NCBI GenBank assembly: GCA_007258455.2
Contig: VDFB02047230.1
Coordinates: 156,868,635 to 156,932,634, forward strand
Source of the DNA: Sequoia sempervirens
Lineage: Eukaryota; Streptophyta; Pinopsida; Cupressales; Cupressaceae
Reading direction: 5' to 3'
Length of the DNA: 64,000 nucleotides
The first letter of the stretch is position 1. Each line of letters opens with the position of its first letter. Below the pieces are notes generated by a model. That model was given only the letters and a program-made list of their open reading frames with translations, was not told where the DNA came from and did no database searches. Below are positions 57,989-64,000 of the stretch, piece after piece. A program made the position numbers and the translations under genes.

Positions 57989-59034
57989 ACTCCCCGTGGG
58001 TCTTGCTTTGTACATAGCTAGATTAGATTTCTTTTCCTGTTTGGGTCTTGGTTTTTGCTTTTTGCTTTTTCCTGCTTTCTTAGATTAGTTTACTTTGTTA
58101 GTTCGTTTGCTCGCTTTCGTTTGCTTTCCCTTAGGTTTAGTTGTTTTGAATAAATCAAGGATCTCCATTCGCAAGAAGGTGAAGTATTCCAAACACACAC
58201 CGGTCTTATTCCACAAAGTAATGTTAGATTATTCCGTTGATAAATACCCGTTAGGAATTTGGAATCCGAGACTGAATCCTTCTAGTTTAACTTTAGGTTA
58301 GGATTTGTACTTGGCTAGAAGGGGAATCGTATATTGTGTCTAGACACTGAGTATTGAAGATCATTATATTTTTACACATTTAATAATTTCTCTGAGTTAT
58401 TATGGTCTCCTAGGAGAAGTCAGGGTTAGGCTAATCAAAAGTCTAGCTCCAGCGCCACTATAATACTCAAACCCATGTGAGCTTCACTGCTTACAAGCCA
58501 AAATGTGGAAATATGTGAAAAGAAAAGAATATCAAAAGAAAAAGAAAAGAAATAAAAAATGAAAAAATCAAAGCATTTGGCTTTTGGGTGTGCGGACATC
58601 TCTACAAGCGTGCACTCAAATCAATCAATCATCAAAAGAGAAAAACAAGAGAATCAAAAGAAATTATAAATCGCCGAAAGTAGAGCAATCTCCGTGAGTT
58701 TATAGAAGATAACCTTGTCGGGGCTATAGACGCTCGCTGGCAGCAAGGCTCTATCCAAGGATGCTTTTGGAGTTAGGACAAATTACAAAGCCTGCCATGA
58801 TGGAACCAAAGAGTCATACTAATTTCACGAGATGGAATAAACGCATTTGCACACACTTGTGATTGAAAAGAAAGGTGTCTTGATCCAATCTATGTTTCTT
58901 TTCCTTTCTGAGTACACCTTTTGACCTAGAGGTAAGTTAGTTGGATTTACTTAGAGCTTCCAGATTCAGAGTAGGTCTTTATCTTTGGAATGTTCAGGAA
59001 CATTCCTCACGTGGAGTCGCCAGATGTTGTGACC
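57989..59034 (+). other. 3' untranslated region before the 3' LTR
   Basis: No gene; a 68-codon frame at 58095 has no support. Two A/G-rich tracts lie at about 58512-58575 and 58632-58690. Immediately before the LTR stands GTGGAGTCGCCAGA where a classical polypurine tract would be expected. Confidence 0.7.
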
Positions 59035-60326
59035 TAATTCACACCTCGCCCCATTGCAAATGGGGACCCTTGTTGTTTTCCTTTTAGGGTTTTACCTTTG
59101 CGTGCTTTGTTTTGTCTGCTCTCCGTTTGGGGGTTTTGAGTTTGAGTTTTGAACGGTCACCCGAGTCGAGCAATTGAGTTTTAGCCTGGATCACTGTATA
59201 AACGTCACCATCATGCTTAGAAGGCCTGGTAGACGAAGATTGACTATCATTTCGGTCAATTCCGACACCTCCAAGTTTTTAGGGTTTCTCACCCCGTGCC
59301 CCCTATTTTTTAGGACCTACTTTTTTGGCACTTTTGGGCAATTCTGGGATCCCTATTTTTTAGGGTCTATTTTTGGAAAATTTCTATTTTTAGAAAGCTT
59401 CTATATTTGGAAAGGGCTCGAGTTTCAAAAATCCACTCAGAAGTTCGAAAAGATCAACGAAACTCTCAGAAAATCGATTCGAAATTTTTTTGAAATCATG
59501 AGAAATTCTGGAAAATCACAGAAAAACTTCAAAAATCTGGAAAATTTGCTTGAAAGTGATGAGAAATCTGGAAAAATCACAGAAAAATGGTGGAAAATCT
59601 GAAAAAATTAGTCTAGAGATCACTGGAAATAATCAGAAATCTGAGAAATTCACGAAAAATCTGAGAAATCCATGGAAAGAATCTGGAAATCTGAACATTC
59701 ATGGCAAGGTAATGACTGAAAATTCATGGAGAAGACTGAAGTTTGTGAGAAATTTGCCCAAGTATGGAGTTTACCAGCATGGAGAATGGAGAAAATAAGT
59801 CAAGAAAGCTTCAGCCTGAAAAGAAAAGTCAATGGTAAACACCTTCAGCCAAGCAATGCAATGGCAAAGCATCCAATGAAGTCCGCCCTTGTGTGGCAGG
59901 GTAAAGATTGGCAATGGCAAGGAAAACTATGAAGTCCGCCCATGGAAAAGAGGAATTTGTCTAAGGCAATGAAGCAATGGACAAACAAGAGCCAAAGTCC
60001 GCCCTCCAAAGCAATCAAATGGCTATCCAAAGGCTGAAGTCCGCCCAGCAGCATGGGGTAAATGGCTATCCAAGCAAGGAAGTCCGCCTATGTCCATATG
60101 TTGGATGGCATGTAAATGAGCAAAGTCCGCCCTTGTGTGGCCTAACATGTGCTGAAGTCCGCCCTTGAGGAATGTTGGAATGGCAATCAAAAAGAGAAAG
60201 TCCGCCTATGTTCAAGTGTCCAATGGCAAGACCATCAAGCAAGTCCGCCCTATGCAAATGGCCAAGCATTTGATCAAGTCCGCCTTGAGCATAAGACAAT
60301 GGCCTAAGAAGTGAGGAAGTCCGCCC
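59035..60326 (+). repeat. 3' LTR of the Tat-like element, interrupted
   Basis: It aligns with 43539-44848 except for about 20 substitutions, a one-base indel and a 17-bp deletion near 59370. It breaks at GTCCGCCC, in the middle of the AAGTCCGCC array, where the next element begins. The remainder should resume beyond the window. Confidence 0.93.
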
Positions 60327-61072
60327 TGTTGATGTGTTTTTCGTGACCGCACCAACGCAGAATAAAGTCGCCAACGGCTTCCCTATTCTCTCTTGATCAA
60401 AGTATTCCGCACGCTAAGATTGCAAGAAAGTTCGTGCGTTCAACTCCAAGGTTCTTTTAATGCGAATAGGCTCAGTTTGGCTCGATGTGGTTTGCTGGTA
60501 TTTCAAGGGGACTTACGGAATTGTTCGGCAGCGGAGAAAGGAATTCAATTGCTTGGAAGGTTTGTCTATGGAGCACAGGTTTCCTATTCTAACCAGAAAG
60601 TACTGAATTTAAAATGGTTGCAGGGTTAAGAAGGCCTAAATCTATTCTAAGTGTGGGATATGGAGCTCAACCTCAGCAAACTTTCAACCGGACTTCGCTT
60701 TGCCTCGCATCGAACAGCTTCCACGGAGTCGGTGCAATCTTCAAGGGAGATGACTAAAGATGTTCAAACCACCACTTGACATAAAGATACCATCACAACG
60801 ACGCATACCATTATTCAAACTGTGATTGAAGTTAAGTACATGATATTCCAGTTGACCACACAAGGCGCATTCACCATCAGCAAATACACTAGTGGTATGG
60901 ATAGACGAAGTTGCTTAGATCAAACACCACATTCCACAGTTAACATCTACTTGCATGGAATGAAAACTATACTACTTAGAACTATTTTACGCTACCATTT
61001 GAATCGGAAGGACGAAGAAACCTTGCTAGCTACTCACAACAAAGACGAAATTCACCATCAATGAAAAACTCT

Positions 61073-61078
61073 TTTATT
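61073..61078 (-). terminator. poly(A) signal of the minus-strand LTR
   Basis: AATAAA on minus, preceded by ATTGTTGTGAACACT, as in the element at 49744. Confidence 0.6.
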
Positions 61079-61256
61079 GAGAGAGTGTTCACAACAATTT
61101 CTTACAAAGTTTTCAAAGGGAAAACTTTCCCTCTTTTTCAAACTACACTATCAATCTATACTAAGTTACTCCTAAGCTATCACCTAGTTGTCTCTCTACT
61201 CTGACTTCTACTCTAATCCTACTGTCTACTCCGTTACAAATGAGGGGGACTCCCCC

Positions 61257-61266
61257 TTTATATAGC
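61257..61266 (-). promoter_or_regulatory. TATA box of the minus-strand LTR
   Basis: On minus, GCTATATAAAGGGGGA lies 930 bp from the LTR end, against about 850 bp in the neighbouring element. It is followed by an inverted repeat, GGGGGA-C-TCCCCC. Confidence 0.7.
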
Positions 61267-61404
61267 TAGCCAAGTCCCAAAAGACGGCTAGGGTTACAAT
61301 CGGCTGGATGGCCCAGATTGTGCCACCTCAGCCCTAAACAAGATTTGCCCTAAAAACCGCCACAAAGGAGAGTGGGATAATAAATGAGGCATTAATGTCC
61401 ACTA

Positions 61405-61650
61405 CCCTTCTAGAAGATTCCATTTGTAGACGCGTTCACACTGTCCTTGATCTTCTTTCTTGACGTTGCTCTTCAACTTCTTTGTCACTTGAGCTAACAC
61501 TAAGTCCCAACACTTAGCCACCTTTTGCAGTTTTTCTTCCTTCATGTGAAACTCAAAACTTTATCTTCCTCCGAAGGTTGTAATATCATCGTGCTTCACC
61601 ACTTCAAGTCATCGTGCTCTGGCTTCAACATTTCTCCTGCAAAACAAACA
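61405..61650 (-). pseudogene. short coding-like remnant in the U3 after an acceptor-like site
   Basis: On minus, CTTGTTTGTTTTGCAG ends at 61637 and an ATG follows at 61631 (MLKPEHDDLKW, then a stop). In another frame a 48-codon stretch runs MKEEKLQKVAKCWDLVLAQV, KKLKSNVKKEDQGQ and RVYKWNLLEG. The position matches that of ORF1 in the neighbouring element, but I see no sequence similarity to it. It may be the residue of a different or deleted U3 ORF. Confidence 0.3.
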
Positions 61651-62404
61651 AGCGAGGAGAAGAGTATTAGAACACTTCATAGTATAAATTCACCTTACTT
61701 ACCTGATTTTCACGCTTTGATCTTCAAGGGCTCATTGTTTTTCCTCCAGCACAACTTCATCCTCAAATTTTTCATGCCTTAGCCAAATTTTCAACCCATC
61801 TTCCTCAAGGGCGTACAAAGATGTACTTTTAAGATCATCCTTTTGAAGGTGTTAACTTCAACCGCATCTTCCTCAAGGATTTCACTTCACCTGCTGGAGC
61901 TCTGACAACTTTGATTTTATCCATCTCTAGCTCAAGAGGACTATCTTCACGAAGGATTTAAGCAAATTCACCTAGGCAGTTCCTTTCAAATTCATCGTCT
62001 GGAGGATTTTACCTTAAAAACACATTTTCTTCACACTTGCCTTAGAAAATTTTCAAATTTCCCCTAGGAAAACTCATCAATCTAGTGCCCATCAAAAATC
62101 CTCATCCTGAAAGCTGCAGCGAAGCATGGAAGACTTTAAAATCAACTCCTCATCGATAATCTTGAGTACCTAGAAGAAAATTTTCTCTGAAACGCGACGA
62201 ATCCATGGGTACCCAACGAACGGGTTCATTTGATTTTTAAATTTTGAACCTTAGAAAATTATTTCCCTGTGAAATTTAAATCCGTTCTTCACATCTGTGG
62301 AGATTTCTTGTTGCTCTGACTTGGAAAATTTTATTGTTCCTGCACTGCCAACACCTTCATCTTCGACAAATTTTACTCATCACAGGAAATTCTTATCACC
62401 TCAG

Positions 62405-63585
62405 AGTCTAGGCGCATTTTCTAGAGGAAGAAAATATTTTGCCTTGGAAAATTTGAATCACTTAGCATTTTTGAAATTTTTGCCTTAAAAAATTTTTTAC
62501 TCAACTTCGATCATCTTGCCTGTGATGAGAAAATCCATCAACTTCTCTTAGAAAATCTTCCTGAGGGTGCTTAGCATATTTTATTTCTCACTCACTTCAC
62601 ACTTGAAAAATATTTATTTGAAGTCCCAATGCCTTGGCAATATTTTGTTTTTTTATTTTATCACCTTAGGCGCATATTGCATATGAAGGAAGATATTCAT
62701 CCTTGCCTTAGAGAAATTTTCATCACCCAGCAAGTTGCTTTACTTCACATTTCACTTCACACTCTAGGCGCATACTTAGCATTTTATTTCCACCACCTTG
62801 GAATATTTTCTCACACATATCATCTTGGGCGCTTATCACTTAGAAGAAATTTGAAACCACGCCTTAGCATTTTATTCTCAACACCTCACATGCCTTGGAA
62901 AAATCTTCTAAGACTTACCACCTTGGGTGCCTTTTGCACTTGATGGAGGATGACGCCTAGCATTCACCACCTTTCACCATGCCTTGGCAATATTTTTCAC
63001 CTTATTTACCACCTCCATTCACCTTTTACCATCCTAACTTGGGCGCATTTCATATGTGCTGAAGGATAAACTTCCAACGCCCAACATGTGACCTTTGAGC
63101 TCCCTTATTTTGTCCTTACATGCCCTCATTTGGGCACATTTGAGCATAGGAGGAGGATAAAGTTTCCAACACCCCTTTGACCTTGTTGACTCCTTCCTTA
63201 GCTTGAGCGCATTTCTCATGTTGAGGTGGATGAAGCTTGATACATGGGCGCCTATGACATGGTGTGAAGGATGGGCGCATTTTGCCTAGGGAAGAGGATG
63301 AAAAGCGTTGACTTTGCTTTGACCACTCACAACTTGGGCGCATTTTACCCCCTAAGAAGGATGAACTTGCAATTTGGGCGCATTTTGAAGGTGGTGGCGG
63401 ATATCCACACTTAGAAATTTTTTCAACCTTCCTGAGCTTCCCTTGGGCGCATTTTGCTATGCCTGCAGGATAACTTTGTTGACTTTCTTTGACTTTCTTC
63501 TCCTTGGGTGCATTTTGGCCCTGATGAAGGACGAGCTTCATAACTTAGAATTTTCATGCTTTCTCATCAACTGGGCGCATTTCAC
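62405..63585 (-). repeat. array of about 15 AAAATGCGCCCAAG motifs in the U3
   Basis: Read on plus as CTTGGGCGCATTTT near 62408, 62668, 62765, 62826, 62924, 63041, 63132, 63203, 63246, 63270, 63334, 63376, 63444, 63506 and 63571. Many units also carry TCATCC or TCCTTC on minus, 10-25 bp before the motif. The arrangement parallels the AAGTCCGCC array but the core sequence differs. Confidence 0.9.
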
Positions 63586-63644
63586 CATGTCTACTGGATG
63601 AAGTTCCAGACTTGGACTTTTTCTTCGCTTTTTGCCAGCTTACA

Positions 63645-64000
63645 TGTCCTGCTATTTATAGTAAGTCTTCTGAATTTGCGTCTCTGAAGCTCAGAACGAC
63701 TTGAAATTTTGCGCACTGCATCCTCTTGACCTCGTTGTCCTGTCGACACTACCATTTTTAGTTGACCTGCTATTTTTAGCCTATTTCTGAAGGTGGTTTA
63801 CTATAAATAGTAACCTCTTATTTCTGATAGCTCCACTGCTCCGATCGACTTGAAATCTGAATGAGGTGCTCCTCACCACGTGACCTTACTGTCGATATCA
63901 ACGCATGCACCCGATTTACTATTTTTAGGCAGTTTCCAAATTGACTTACTATAAATAGTAAGTGCTCCGTTCGACTTGAAATTTCACCAGCAGATAGCCT
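63645..64000. repeat. repeats of about 145 bp with TTACTAT-AA-ATAGTAA hairpins
   Basis: Hairpins at about 63799-63816 and 63941-63958 (with a partial copy, CTATTTATAGTAAG, near 63651) are each accompanied by CGACTTGAAAT and CTATTTTTAG. At least two units are visible and the array continues out of the window. Confidence 0.75.

Larger units (their letters stand above)
43539..60326 (+). mobile_element. giant Tat/Ogre-related Gypsy element with LTR-encoded ORF
   Basis: The 5' LTR is inferred as 43539-50431 (6.9 kb) and the internal region as 50432-59034. The 3' LTR starts at 59035 and is interrupted at 60326 by another element. Order: LTR (repeat arrays, ORF1, promoter, poly(A) signal), PBS, gag, protease, extra RNase H, RT, degenerate RNase H, integrase. 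There is no chromodomain. RT and integrase style is of the Tat/Ogre group. About 20 substitutions in 1,290 aligned LTR bases (1.5%) indicate a fairly young insertion. The right end lies outside the window. Confidence 0.9.
60327..64000 (-). mobile_element. related Tat-like element, LTR part, probably minus strand
   Basis: It starts TGTTGATGTG at a clean break in the older LTR. On minus this end reads ACACATCAACA, like the U5 end at 50431. Also on minus, in order toward 60327: TATA box 61257-61266 and AATAAA 61073-61078, with the shared AATCTGGGCC and ATTGTTGTGAACACT modules. U3 runs right from there to the window end with a GGGCGCATTT array. No gag or pol is reached. Confidence 0.72.

Noticed and set aside
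58095..58301. A 68-codon ORF after pol
   Set aside because: Lies in the 3' untranslated region, with no family resemblance and ordinary base composition.
63116..63541. A 141-codon minus-strand ORF with repeated KCAQ/KMRP
   Set aside because: The recurring residues come from translating the GGGCGCATTT motif array; no independent coding evidence.
62405..63585. CRISPR-like array of spaced repeats
   Set aside because: The cores are only about 11-14 bp and vary, the spacers are unequal and partly repetitive, there are no cas genes, and the context is a plant LTR.
1..64000. tRNA or rRNA genes
   Set aside because: The only tRNA-like matches are PBS motifs beside LTRs; no cloverleaf or rRNA sequence was noticed, though a covariance-model scan was not possible.

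Overview
The window looks like a large, repeat-rich seed-plant nuclear genome. The evidence is one plant-type mitochondrial carrier gene with introns, plant LTR-retrotransposon lineages primed by initiator-Met tRNA, a plant L1-like LINE with a terminal RNase H domain, and almost no other genes. A gymnosperm such as a conifer fits best, but this is an inference from gene sparsity and nested LTR elements, not a sequence identification. No bacterial, organellar, rRNA or tRNA gene was seen.

Layout. (1) 1-2503: AT-rich flank. (2) 2509-14518: a Copia element with a perfect AAACT target duplication. A complete Galadriel/CRM-like Gypsy chromovirus (4207-11803, target duplication AAGAC) is nested inside it. 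(3) 15096-16094: the last two coding exons of a UCP-like SLC25 mitochondrial carrier on the minus strand, followed by intron or intergenic DNA with stacked tandem duplications. (4) 18200-25590: a decayed 7.4-kb LINE bounded by a duplicated target sequence. It has ORF1, endonuclease, RT, zf-RVT and RNase H remnants, an internal 419-bp triplication, and an unrecognised third ORF just before the poly(A). (5) 28032-43538: a minus-strand Gypsy chromovirus (Reina/Galadriel-like). Its middle is replaced by a contig bounded by two 20-N assembly gaps (31304-31323 and 42123-42142). That contig holds AT-rich DNA, a pyrimidine microsatellite, a decayed Gypsy gag and a family of hairpin repeats. (6) 43539-60326: a giant Tat/Ogre-related Gypsy element inserted in the LTR of element 5. 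(7) 60327-64000: part of a related element, probably minus strand, inserted in the 3' LTR of element 6.

Most interesting is element 6. Its 5' LTR appears to run for 6.9 kb (43539-50431), from TGTTG to CAACA. It contains a 1,095-codon ORF of unknown function upstream of the LTR promoter (TATA near 49580), poly(A) signal and U5. A PBS-like sequence and gag follow directly. In pol, an extra RNase H domain lies between protease and RT, and the usual RNase H after RT lacks its first catalytic Asp. Element 7 shares the promoter, R and U5 modules, and also has a splice-acceptor-like site and a small coding-like remnant in its U3. This supports treating the ORF as part of the LTR.

The genes do not form a host pathway. 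Apart from the carrier, everything recognisable is mobile DNA in successive nested layers. Hand-counted LTR divergence (about 4% for the minus-strand chromovirus, 2-3% for the Copia and its nested chromovirus, 1.5% for the Tat-like element) agrees with the nesting order where nesting applies.
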